Shown here: one piece after another, positions 16,785 to 24,418 of the stretch
Layout: every line of letters starts with the position of its first letter
How positions within the stretch are numbered: the stretch's first letter is position 1
From: an uncultured Acidobacteriota bacterium
GTDB lineage: Bacteria > Acidobacteriota > Terriglobia > Terriglobales > CAINCZ01
Direction: 5' to 3'
Assembly: GCA_903847195.1 (NCBI GenBank)
Contig: CAINCZ010000145.1
Location: 1 to 41,406 of the forward strand
DNA: 41,406 nucleotides
Notes under the pieces: model-generated
Told to the model about the DNA's origin: nothing
Databases searched by the model: none
What the model saw: the letters and a program-made list of their open reading frames with translations, nothing else
Translations under genes and position numbers: made by a program

Positions 16785-18071
16785 ATGCCCGAGGCGACAC
16801 CCGAAGAGAGAATCCCCTTACGGTTTGGAATGGGGAATGTGGACTGGCAGCAGCGTATCGACTGGGATGCGCTTCGCCGCAAGCGGATGGAGCGCGCCCA
16901 GCAGTTCATGGCCAAGTGGGGCATCGGCGCCGCCATCGTATACAACCATGATCGCAGGCGCTATCTCTCCAGCGTCTGGACCCACCCGTACGGCAAGCAT
17001 CTGCCCTACAACTTCGTGGTGATGATCCGCGGAGCCGGGTTCCCCTTCGTGCCGGTAGAGTCGAAGGTGGACGGTCCCCGCGTTGTCGAGGATTGCCCGT
17101 GGCTCAAGGATCGCATCCTCGACGAGCACGAGTTGCTGCAGCCGAAGCCATACAAGTTCATGCCGCCCAACGAAGCCAAGGTGGCATGGGGCACGATGGC
17201 CAAGCAACTCAAGGCCCTGCTCGTCAAGCACGGCGTGGCCGACATGCCGGTTTCGATCGACTATTGCAACCCCTACATGTACCAGGCGCTGGAAGATGTC
17301 GGGCTGAAGATCGTGGACGGCAACGGCTGGATCGACGAAGCCGGCATGGTGAAGTTCGACGAAGAGATCGTGCTGATGAAGATGGCCGCCACGATTCACG
17401 AGCGCGGCTACGGCGCCCTCATCAAGGACTTCCGCATCGGCATGCGGGAGAACGAGGTTCAGAACATCGTCGCCGGGGTAATCTACGGCGCCGGGGCCGA
17501 GTACCAGGAAGGCTGGGTGCTCAACTCGGGCGACCGCGGCAATCCGCGCAGTTTCAACTGGGCGGACAAGCCGATCCGGCCGGGCGAGTTCCTCTCCGCC
17601 GAGTTCTGCCACATCACTTACTGCGGCTACAAGGTCTGCTACGACCGCACCTTCCTGGTGGGAGCAAGACCGACCGAGTTGCAGAAGGAAGTCTATGCCA
17701 CGGTCGTGGAGATGTGCGAACGGGTGAAGGACCTGCTGAAGGCCGGTTTGAGCACCCGCGATGTGGCCCGTCTGCGGCCGATGCCGGGTGAGAACCTGAC
17801 CACCTCGGAGCGCATACGGCAGTGGCGCGGCACGTGGAAGAACCACTTCGGCGGCATGGGCATCGCGTGGGATTCCTCGCCGTACATGTACACCGAAGAC
17901 GATCCTGAGTTCATCCTCGAGCCGAACATGACCTTCGCTTATCACGCGCTCTTCCAGGTAGACGGTCCGGCGGGCGGCGTGGCGGTCGAGAACACCTATC
18001 GCATCACCAAGTCGGGTTGCGAAATTCTGAACGCATGGCCGTACGAAGACATCATGGTGATTGGCCTCTGA
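16785..18071 (+). CDS. M24 (creatinase/aminopeptidase P fold) family protein with altered metal-site residues
   Basis: The 428-residue protein has the two-domain plan of prolidase/creatinase/DddP relatives: an N-terminal domain (about 30-180) and a pita-bread domain (about 190-428). The five canonical metal ligands (D, D, H, E, E) appear by my alignment as E273 (LSAEFCH), D287 (CYDRTF), H354 (NHFGGMG), H387 (FAYHALF) and E402 (AVENTYRIT). Two are substituted, so it may use a different metal or none, as creatinase does. AGGAGGAG precedes ATG 16785; the frame stays open back to 16731 without a better start. It is the first gene of an operon for an ABC importer and a molybdenum hydroxylase, so it probably cleaves or rearranges the imported compound rather than peptides. 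Creatinase-, ectoine-hydrolase- or DMSP-lyase-like chemistry are alternatives. Confidence 0.85.
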   Translation: MPEATPEERIPLRFGMGNVDWQQRIDWDALRRKRMERAQQFMAKWGIGAAIVYNHDRRRYLSSVWTHPYGKHLPYNFVVMIRGAGFPFVPVESKVDGPRVVEDCPWLKDRILDEHELLQPKPYKFMPPNEAKVAWGTMAKQLKALLVKHGVADMPVSIDYCNPYMYQALEDVGLKIVDGNGWIDEAGMVKFDEEIVLMKMAATIHERGYGALIKDFRIGMRENEVQNIVAGVIYGAGAEYQEGWVLNSGDRGNPRSFNWADKPIRPGEFLSAEFCHITYCGYKVCYDRTFLVGARPTELQKEVYATVVEMCERVKDLLKAGLSTRDVARLRPMPGENLTTSERIRQWRGTWKNHFGGMGIAWDSSPYMYTEDDPEFILEPNMTFAYHALFQVDGPAGGVAVENTYRITKSGCEILNAWPYEDIMVIGL

Positions 18072-18123
18072 TGCGCATTTCCTCATCGGGAGGAATCGCC
18101 GGGTAGAGACTCGTTGAGCGGCA

Positions 18124-18156
18124 ACGCCTCACTCCGTGCACTTCGGCGTGAGGCGT
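18124..18156 (+). repeat. Intercistronic stem-loop upstream of the binding-protein gene
   Basis: A perfect 9-bp inverted repeat ACGCCTCAC (18124-18132) / GTGAGGCGT (18148-18156) lies in the 205-nt gap between the M24 gene and the ABC binding-protein gene. No T-run follows. It could mark a processing site or a partial terminator within the operon. Confidence 0.45.
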
Positions 18157-18276
18157 CTGCCGCGCAGGTACACACGGTAATCGTTGGAACAGTAATAGAC
18201 CACAGGGCCTCGCGGTTCGCGCAGTTGTATGGGTGCGTGCAAGATCACTCGAAGCAGTGAATGCCAGGAGGCGGGT

Positions 18277-19560
18277 ATGAGCGACAAACCAAGCGACCAG
18301 GTTCATTCGGGTGCGGATCTGGCCAATCCTTCGCGTCGGCAATTTATCAAAAAGACGGCTGCTGCTGCGGTTGTGACCGCGGCCGCTCCGGCCATTTTCA
18401 CGCGGTTTGCCCACGCCGCCGATCCCGTCAACATCGGGGTCATTGCTTCCCTGACGGGCTATCTGTCCGACCAGGCGCAGAACGTGGTGCAGGGCGTGGA
18501 ACTCGCCGTCGATGAAATCAATCGCAAGGGCGGGCTTCTGGGCAGGAACATCAAGGTGTTGGTGCGTGACGATGAGATGAAGCCGCCGGTCGGCGTGCGG
18601 CGCTTTGAAGAACTGGTGAAGACGCAGAACATCGTGATGCACAACGGCGTGGTATTCGCGCCGGTGTCCAGCGCAATCCAGCAAGCCAACAAGCAGATGG
18701 GCGACAAGGGGGTCGTACTGTTCCAGGTGACAACCAACATCCTGGAGCAGAACCCCAAGAGCATGCAGCCGAACCTCTTCTTCGCCGGCAGTTCGCTGGA
18801 GGCCTTTGGCCTCGCCGGCGGCGAGCACATGGCCAAGAATTTCGGCAAGAAGACGTTTATTCTCTACGCCGACTACGCCGGCTGGGGATGGGTCATCCGC
18901 GACGCGTTCATTCGTGCGGCCAACGCCAACGGCGCGCAGATCCTCGGCTCGCTGGCCATTCCCCCGGGTACGACGGACTTCCAGCCGTTCCTGACGCAGG
19001 TGATGGCCAAGAACCCGGACTACGTGACCTGCATCGTCAACGGCATGATGTTCGTCAACTGCATCAAGCAGGCCTATGCGATGGGCATGAAGGACAAGAT
19101 GAAGTTCGTCACCTTCCATGTGAACATCGAAGAGGTCAATGCGGCCGGGCCGGAAGTCATCAAGGACGTAGTGCTGGTCACCGACTACTTCTGGAATCTG
19201 CAGAGCCCAAAGAACAAGGCGTTCCTGGAGCTCTATTACCAGAAGAACGGCAACAAGGCGCGGCCTTCGATGCGCACCTTCCTGCATTATTCGAGCACGA
19301 TGATGTGGGCCGATGTCGTCAGGAAAGTGAAGACCTTCGAGCCGCGCGCGGTCGCGGCCGGACTCGTCGGCTTCAAGGGCGACTACGGCAAGGGTCCGGT
19401 GAGCATTCGGACCACCGGCGACCACACGAGCGTGCAGTCCGTGCTGATAGCGCGCGGCAAGGGTCCGAAAGAAATGAAGGACCCGTTCGATACGCAGGAG
19501 ATCGTGAAGGTATACAGCGGTGAGAACTACTTCTACACGCCCCAGGAAAAGGGCTGGTAG
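18277..19560 (+). CDS. ABC transporter substrate-binding protein, branched-chain amino acid type, Tat-exported
   Basis: The 427-residue protein has a twin-arginine signal (SRRQFIKK, then an Ala-rich stretch ending FAHAADP), followed by a type-I periplasmic binding fold of the Leu/Ile/Val-binding family. Family landmarks are VNIGVIASLTG, VVQGVELAVDEINRKGG and VLVRDDE. Members bind amino acids, but also ureas, amides and aromatic acids. GGAGG lies 8 nt before ATG 18277; an open frame to 18229 has no better start. It is followed by an intercistronic hairpin and then by two ATPases and two permeases of the same importer. The Tat signal, unusual for this family, suggests export of a folded or early-folding protein. 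Confidence 0.9.
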   Translation: MSDKPSDQVHSGADLANPSRRQFIKKTAAAAVVTAAAPAIFTRFAHAADPVNIGVIASLTGYLSDQAQNVVQGVELAVDEINRKGGLLGRNIKVLVRDDEMKPPVGVRRFEELVKTQNIVMHNGVVFAPVSSAIQQANKQMGDKGVVLFQVTTNILEQNPKSMQPNLFFAGSSLEAFGLAGGEHMAKNFGKKTFILYADYAGWGWVIRDAFIRAANANGAQILGSLAIPPGTTDFQPFLTQVMAKNPDYVTCIVNGMMFVNCIKQAYAMGMKDKMKFVTFHVNIEEVNAAGPEVIKDVVLVTDYFWNLQSPKNKAFLELYYQKNGNKARPSMRTFLHYSSTMMWADVVRKVKTFEPRAVAAGLVGFKGDYGKGPVSIRTTGDHTSVQSVLIARGKGPKEMKDPFDTQEIVKVYSGENYFYTPQEKGW

Positions 19561-19595
19561 AGGTCGGTCTCAGGGCACAACGTGCGGCAGAACCC

Positions 19596-19628
19596 GGAGA
19601 AGCCTTGCCTGCCCGGCGAGGCTTCTCC
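19596..19628 (+). repeat. Intercistronic stem-loop after the ABC binding-protein gene
   Basis: A perfect 10-bp stem GGAGAAGCCT (19596-19605) / AGGCTTCTCC (19619-19628), with possible further G-C pairs inside the loop, lies between the binding-protein gene and the ATPase genes. Hairpins in this position are known to raise binding-protein mRNA relative to membrane components by limiting transcription or degradation. No T-run follows, so read-through is expected. Confidence 0.55.
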
Positions 19629-19645
19629 AATAGTTGGCGCAAGCG

Positions 19646-20359
19646 ATGCTGCGACTCGAATCCATCTCCATCAATTTCGCTGGCGTGCAGGCCGTCAACA
19701 AGGTCAGCTTTGAGCTTGCGCCCAACACGATTACCGCGGTAATCGGACCCAATGGCGCGGGCAAGACAACGCTGTTCAATCTCATCAGCGGTTTTTACGC
19801 CCCCAGCGAGGGCAAGATTCTGCTGGACGGAGTGGATATCACGCGGATGCCCACCCATGAACGGGTCCGTCGCTCCATGGGCAGGAGCTTCCAGATCACC
19901 AATCTGTTCCCGCAACTCACCGTGGCCGAACACCTGGTGGTTGCGGCATCGCGCCAGTCAATCTGGAGACTGACGCAGGCCGCCGAGCAGCGGGTGCGCG
20001 AAGTTCTCAAGGATGTCGGCCTGTGGCACCTGCGCGATGTGCGGGGCAAGGAACTGACCGTCCCCGACCAGAAGAAGCTCGACTTCGCGGTCATGCTCGT
20101 GCAGGCGCCCAAGCTGCTGCTGCTGGATGAACCATTCGCCAGCCTCGCTTCGGACCAAATCGACGAACTTGGTCGCCTCGTCGCGGCCATGGCAAAGCGA
20201 AGCACCGTGCTGCTGGTGGAACACCGGCTCGACGTGATCATGCGGATCGCCGATCGCGTCATCGTGATGGCGAGGGGCGAGGTGATCGCCGATGGCACGG
20301 TGGCGCAGGTGCGCCAGAGCGAACTGGTCCAGAAGGTCTATCTGCGAGAGGTCTGCTGA
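19646..20359 (+). CDS. ABC transporter ATP-binding protein (LivG type)
   Basis: The 237-residue protein carries Walker A GPNGAGKT (34-41), a Q-loop (SFQITNLFP), Walker B LLLLDEP (157-163) and an H-loop (LLVEHRLD). The ABC signature is atypical: where LSGGQ is expected the sequence is ELTVPDQKKLD (136-146), a variant that some branched-chain-type ATPases show. It forms a heterodimer with the next gene in the family model. I use ATG 19646; a TTG at 19634 is in frame. No strong ribosome-binding site precedes either. The stop codon TGA directly abuts the ATG of the next ATPase, so translation is coupled. Confidence 0.88.
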   Translation: MLRLESISINFAGVQAVNKVSFELAPNTITAVIGPNGAGKTTLFNLISGFYAPSEGKILLDGVDITRMPTHERVRRSMGRSFQITNLFPQLTVAEHLVVAASRQSIWRLTQAAEQRVREVLKDVGLWHLRDVRGKELTVPDQKKLDFAVMLVQAPKLLLLDEPFASLASDQIDELGRLVAAMAKRSTVLLVEHRLDVIMRIADRVIVMARGEVIADGTVAQVRQSELVQKVYLREVC

Positions 20360-21052
20360 ATGCTGGAGCTGAAGCATCTGAACGCCGGATACGGCCCCAG
20401 CCAGGTGCTGTTCGACCTCTCGTTGCATGTCGGGCGAAACGAAATTGTAAGCATCATCGGCCGCAATGGCGTGGGCAAGACGAGCACCCTGAAGGCCATC
20501 ATGGGCCTTATCTCCGCCAGTTCGGGAACGATTGAGCTGGAGGGCAAACCGATTTCCGGGTTGCCCACCTACAAGCGCGGCCGCCTGGGAATCTCCTTCG
20601 TTCCCGACGATCGCGGCATTTTTGTCAACATGACGACCGCCGAGAACATGCGCGTTCCGCTCATTGGCCACAAGAAGAGGACAGACGGGAACCTCGACAT
20701 GGTCTTCGAGTTGTTCCCCATCCTCAAGGAGCGTTGGAAGCAGAAAGCCGGCACGCTGAGCGGCGGCGAACAGCAGATGCTTACCATCGCACGCGGTCTG
20801 GTGGTCGAACCGCGCCTGCTGCTGCTGGATGAGATCTCCGAAGGACTGGCGCCCGAGATCATCTTGCGCTGCTGCGATGCGTTTCGCGCCATCAAGTCAA
20901 GGACGGCGATCCTGATCGCCGAGCAGGACGTCAGAGCGGCCTTGGCCGTCTCTGACCGCGTCTATGTCATGCTCAACGGCGCGGTCGCCTTCCACGGAAC
21001 GGTGCCCGAGGTTCACGAGCAGCGGGCCATCGAGAAGTACATTTCGATATAG
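20360..21052 (+). CDS. ABC transporter ATP-binding protein (LivF type)
   Basis: The 230-residue protein has Walker A GRNGVGKTS, a canonical signature LSGGEQQMLTIARGL, Walker B LLLLDEISEGL and an H-region LIAEQDV. The LivF hallmark EGL-P-x-I after Walker B is present (SEGLAPEI). The start codon touches the previous stop, as in tightly coupled LivG-LivF pairs. With its partner it would power import by the two following permeases. Confidence 0.92.
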   Translation: MLELKHLNAGYGPSQVLFDLSLHVGRNEIVSIIGRNGVGKTSTLKAIMGLISASSGTIELEGKPISGLPTYKRGRLGISFVPDDRGIFVNMTTAENMRVPLIGHKKRTDGNLDMVFELFPILKERWKQKAGTLSGGEQQMLTIARGLVVEPRLLLLDEISEGLAPEIILRCCDAFRAIKSRTAILIAEQDVRAALAVSDRVYVMLNGAVAFHGTVPEVHEQRAIEKYISI

Positions 21053-21070
21053 AACGGGAGTCAGGGACCC

Positions 21071-22138
21071 ATGGTGACGGAAACAGGGGGAATGGCGTCG
21101 GCCCGGGCGGTTGAGCCGGTTGCTGCGCCCGAAGGGCCACTGTTCAAGAGGCAGTCGCGAGTGCCGATGGTAATCGGCTACGTCGTGCTCGCCTTTCTTT
21201 TCCTAGTCCTCCCCTACCTGACGGCATACGACACACTGGTGGAAGACATCATTGTCTGGAGCCTGTTTGCCATGGGCTTTAACCTGGCCTTTGGCTTCAC
21301 CGGCATGGTGTCGCTCGGACATGGCGTGTTCTTCGGCGTCAGCGCTTTCACCGCCGGCATCCTCGCCATGTTCTGGACGCCGCACATCATCACGCTGCCG
21401 ATCGGCGTGCTCGTCGGCACCCTCACGGCGTACGTCGTCGGCTATGTCTCGCTCAAGCGGGCACGCGTGGATGTGCATAAAGCGCTGCGCATCGCCTACC
21501 TCGTGCTGATCTCCATCGCCGCCTCATACATCGCGATGTACATCTTCCTCAGTCCGCTGGCCGCCTACAGTGGCGGCGACATGGGATTGCTCGGCTTCGT
21601 CAATCAGCCGTTGCACGTCGCCGGATCATGGCAATTGGACCTGAAGGCGCACCGGCAGATTTACATGATCGTCGGGGTGGTGGCGCTGTTGGCCATCGGG
21701 GCGTTGCACCGGATCGCAAATTCGCCGGCCGGTCTCATCATGCGTTCCATTCGCGAGAACGAGATTCGCGTCGGCTTTCTCGGTTACAACACCTTCCGCT
21801 TCAAGTTGCTGGTCTATACGCTTTCCGGATTCGTCGCCTCCCTGGCCGGCGCTCTTTACCTGCTGCGCTCGGGATTCATCAGCGTCGACGTCTTCGATTT
21901 CAACTTCACCTCCGAGCTGGTGGTCATCTGTCTGCTCGGCGGACGGAACACGTTCTTTGGTCCGTTGGTCGGCACCGTGATTTTCATGATTCTCAAGGAT
22001 GTGATCAGCGCCTACACCGCTTCATGGGCGCTGGTGCTGGCACTCGTACTCATTATTTCGGTGCTCTATCTGCCGGCGGGGCTCGGCCCGACCTTTGCGT
22101 CGCTGCCCTCCCGGCTTTTCCGCGCAGGCAAGAAGTAA
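21071..22138 (+). CDS. ABC transporter permease (LivM type)
   Basis: The 355-residue membrane protein has a cytoplasmic N-terminus of about 35 residues and roughly nine to ten hydrophobic segments. The LivM landmarks are NLAFGFTGMVSLGHGVFFGV near residue 72 and the cytoplasmic coupling stretch IMRSIRENEIRVGFLGYN around 222-239. It starts 18 nt after LivF with GGGAG upstream. A loop of about 30 residues (VSLKRARVDVHKALRIA), slightly longer than usual, lies between early helices. It pairs with the following LivH-type permease. Confidence 0.9.
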   Translation: MVTETGGMASARAVEPVAAPEGPLFKRQSRVPMVIGYVVLAFLFLVLPYLTAYDTLVEDIIVWSLFAMGFNLAFGFTGMVSLGHGVFFGVSAFTAGILAMFWTPHIITLPIGVLVGTLTAYVVGYVSLKRARVDVHKALRIAYLVLISIAASYIAMYIFLSPLAAYSGGDMGLLGFVNQPLHVAGSWQLDLKAHRQIYMIVGVVALLAIGALHRIANSPAGLIMRSIRENEIRVGFLGYNTFRFKLLVYTLSGFVASLAGALYLLRSGFISVDVFDFNFTSELVVICLLGGRNTFFGPLVGTVIFMILKDVISAYTASWALVLALVLIISVLYLPAGLGPTFASLPSRLFRAGKK

Positions 22139-22173
22139 GCACAGGCTGCGTGCAAGCTTAACCGGGGTAGAAG

Positions 22174-23034
22174 ATGGGACTTCTGATCGTGACCCAACTC
22201 ATCAGCGGGCTAACGTCAGGCGTGCTGTTAAGCCTCATTGCCATTGGCATCGCGCTGACCTTCGGCCTGCTGAAGGTGGTCAACCTTTCGCATGCGGCCA
22301 TCTTCACCCTGGGCGGCTACATCGGTCTTGCCACCTTCCGCTACTGCGGCAACTTCTGGCTCGCCATCGCGCTCGGCGCGCTGATTGCCGGGGTGGTCGG
22401 CGTCATCTTTGAACGCGTCTGCATCAGCCGCGTGTATGACGATCCCGTGCTCGGCTTCCTGGTTACATTTGCCTTGATGATGGGTCTGACCCAGGCCATC
22501 CGCATGATCTGGGGACCGGGCAACCAACTCTCGCCGCAGCCGGCCTACCTGATGAAGGTCATTTACTTCGGCGCGGTTCCGGTGTCGAGTTACCGACTGT
22601 TTGCGATTCTGGCCGGACTGGTGATCATGGGCGCCATGTGGCTCTTCATCAGCAAGACCAACATTGGGCTGATTGTGCGGGCCACGCTGGACAACAAAGA
22701 CATGGTCAATGCCTTCGGCATCCGCTCGGCGACCGTGCTTACCATCGTCTTTGGGCTGGGCAGCGGTATTGCTGGAGCCTGCGGCGTCATCGGCGCGCCG
22801 ATCTTCGGACTCTTCCCCGATGTCGGAGGGCAGATGCTGGTCTCGTGCTTCGTCGTAGTAGTGATGGGCGGACTGGGCAGCATCCGCGGTGCCATGGTGG
22901 CCGGACCGATCATAGGCGTGGTTACGGCCTTCACGGCCCTGATCAGCGCCGGCTTAAGCAATGTCGTAGTGTTCGTGCTGATGGCGGTGATTTTGCTGGT
23001 GAAGCCCATGGGATTCTTCGGAGATAAGTTGTAG
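22174..23034 (+). CDS. ABC transporter permease (LivH type)
   Basis: The 286-residue protein has about eight hydrophobic segments and the LivH landmarks: an N-terminal ISGLTSGVLLSLIAIGIALT, the VVNLSHAAIFTLGGYIG stretch, the coupling segment VRATLDNKDMVNAFGI and the closing VVVMGGLGSIRGAMVAGPI. GGGGTAG precedes ATG 22174. It completes an importer whose gene order (binding protein, G, F, M, H) differs from the common K-H-M-G-F order. The next gene, a molybdenum-hydroxylase FAD subunit, starts 24 nt downstream, joining transport to oxidation. Confidence 0.9.
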   Translation: MGLLIVTQLISGLTSGVLLSLIAIGIALTFGLLKVVNLSHAAIFTLGGYIGLATFRYCGNFWLAIALGALIAGVVGVIFERVCISRVYDDPVLGFLVTFALMMGLTQAIRMIWGPGNQLSPQPAYLMKVIYFGAVPVSSYRLFAILAGLVIMGAMWLFISKTNIGLIVRATLDNKDMVNAFGIRSATVLTIVFGLGSGIAGACGVIGAPIFGLFPDVGGQMLVSCFVVVVMGGLGSIRGAMVAGPIIGVVTAFTALISAGLSNVVVFVLMAVILLVKPMGFFGDKL

Positions 23035-23057
23035 CCGCGCCTTCAAGGGGAGCAGTA

Positions 23058-23945
23058 GTGAACAGGTTGCCTGCGTTTGCCTATGCCAGTCCGCACTCGC
23101 TCGCCGAGGCCATCGATATTCTGCAGCGCGAGGGTTCCGCCGCCATTCCCTATGCTGGGGGAACCGACCTGCTGGTCCGCGGAAAGCGCAGGGGCGAATT
23201 GCCCAGGGTGCTCGTTAATCTGAAGCGCATCGGCGAGTTGGCAGGGATTCAGCAGTGTTCTAGCGGACTCCGCCTCGGGGCGTTAACCACGATTGCCGAG
23301 ATGCAGTCATTGCCTCTGATCAACGAGCGTTACCCGGTGCTGGCGCAAACGGCCGCCCGGCTGGGACCTCCAACCATCCGCAGTCTCGCGACGCTCGGCG
23401 GAAATATCGGACGAGCTTCGCCTGCCTCCGACATGGCCCCCGCTCTCATCGCCCTTTCGGCCACAGTTGCCGTCGCGGGGCCGCAGGGCTCCCGAGTCGT
23501 CGCGCTGGAACACTTGTTCCGCGGCCCCGGAGTAACCGTCCTGGCTCCGGGCGAAATCATTACCAGCTTTCTCGTGCCCGCATTGCCCGAGCACGCAGCG
23601 GCCGTTTACGAGCGGCTGGGACGCACCGCGGGCGCGGAATGCGCGCTGGTTGGCGTCGCCTGCTGCCTGACATTGACCGCGAACGGCAAGAGCATTAGCG
23701 CTGCGAGAGTGGCATTGGCGTCGGTGGCTCCGGTTCCCCTGCGCGCGCAGCAGGCGGAAGCGGTCTTGCTCGCGGGTTCGCCGACTGAGTTCCAGCTCGA
23801 ATTGGCCGCACAGGCCGCAGCTGCCGAGTGCATGCCGATCTCCGACGTCAGGGCAAGTGCCGCCTATCGCCGGGAAATGGTGCGGGTACTGACGCTTCGC
23901 GCCCTCCGCAAGGCGCTGGCCATGGCCCGGGGAGTGCAGGCATGA
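23058..23945 (+). CDS. Molybdenum hydroxylase FAD-binding subunit (CoxM/XdhB type)
   Basis: The 295-residue subunit has the two FAD-binding motifs of the family: AGGTD (33-37) and TLGGNIG (112-118). The C-terminal CO-dehydrogenase flavoprotein domain runs to the end. It lacks the extra 4Fe-4S loop found in 4-hydroxybenzoyl-CoA reductase beta subunits. It starts with GTG 23058, with AAGGGGAG upstream. Its stop overlaps the start of the 2Fe-2S subunit (ATGA). By family it passes electrons from the iron-sulfur subunit to NAD, a quinone or another acceptor. Confidence 0.9.
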   Translation: MNRLPAFAYASPHSLAEAIDILQREGSAAIPYAGGTDLLVRGKRRGELPRVLVNLKRIGELAGIQQCSSGLRLGALTTIAEMQSLPLINERYPVLAQTAARLGPPTIRSLATLGGNIGRASPASDMAPALIALSATVAVAGPQGSRVVALEHLFRGPGVTVLAPGEIITSFLVPALPEHAAAVYERLGRTAGAECALVGVACCLTLTANGKSISAARVALASVAPVPLRAQQAEAVLLAGSPTEFQLELAAQAAAAECMPISDVRASAAYRREMVRVLTLRALRKALAMARGVQA

Positions 23946-24418
23946 GGATTGCGATCGACCTTACGGTCAATGGTGAGCGCCACCGGCTGGAGGTTTCCCC
24001 CCAGGTCACACTGCTCGAACTGTTGCGTGAGCAGTTGCGTCTGACCGGAACCAAGGAAGGATGCGGCACCGGCGATTGCGGCGGATGCATCGTGCTGTTG
24101 GAAGGTGTAGCAGTCAACTCCTGTCTCGTACTTGCGGTTGATGTCGATGGCCGGGAAGTCACCACGATTGAGGGTTTGGCCTCTGCCTCCGGACTGCATC
24201 CGTTGCAGCAGAGCTTCCTCGATCACAACGCCCTGCAGTGCGGCTTCTGCTCGCCGGCGATGCTGCTCACTTCCAAGGCGCTGCTCGACGGCAATCCGGC
24301 AGCCGGCGAACTCGAAATCAAGCAAGCGCTCTCCGGGGTGCTCTGCCGCTGCGGTTCTTACAAGAAGATCGTGGAAGCGGTCTCGGCCGCCGGGCAGAAG
24401 ATGAGGTCGCAGCCATGA
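23942..24418 (+). CDS. Molybdenum hydroxylase 2Fe-2S subunit (CoxS/XdhC type)
   Basis: The 158-residue protein has both family clusters: plant-ferredoxin-type C41, C46, C49 and C61 (EGCGTGDCGGC), and the helical-domain C100, C103, C135 and C137 (QCGFC, CRC). It starts at ATG 23942, overlapping the previous stop by four bases, and its stop overlaps the next start the same way, so all three subunits are coupled. It relays electrons from the molybdenum centre to the FAD subunit. No signal peptide is present, so the complex should be cytoplasmic, after import of the substrate. Confidence 0.94.
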   Translation: MRIAIDLTVNGERHRLEVSPQVTLLELLREQLRLTGTKEGCGTGDCGGCIVLLEGVAVNSCLVLAVDVDGREVTTIEGLASASGLHPLQQSFLDHNALQCGFCSPAMLLTSKALLDGNPAAGELEIKQALSGVLCRCGSYKKIVEAVSAAGQKMRSQP

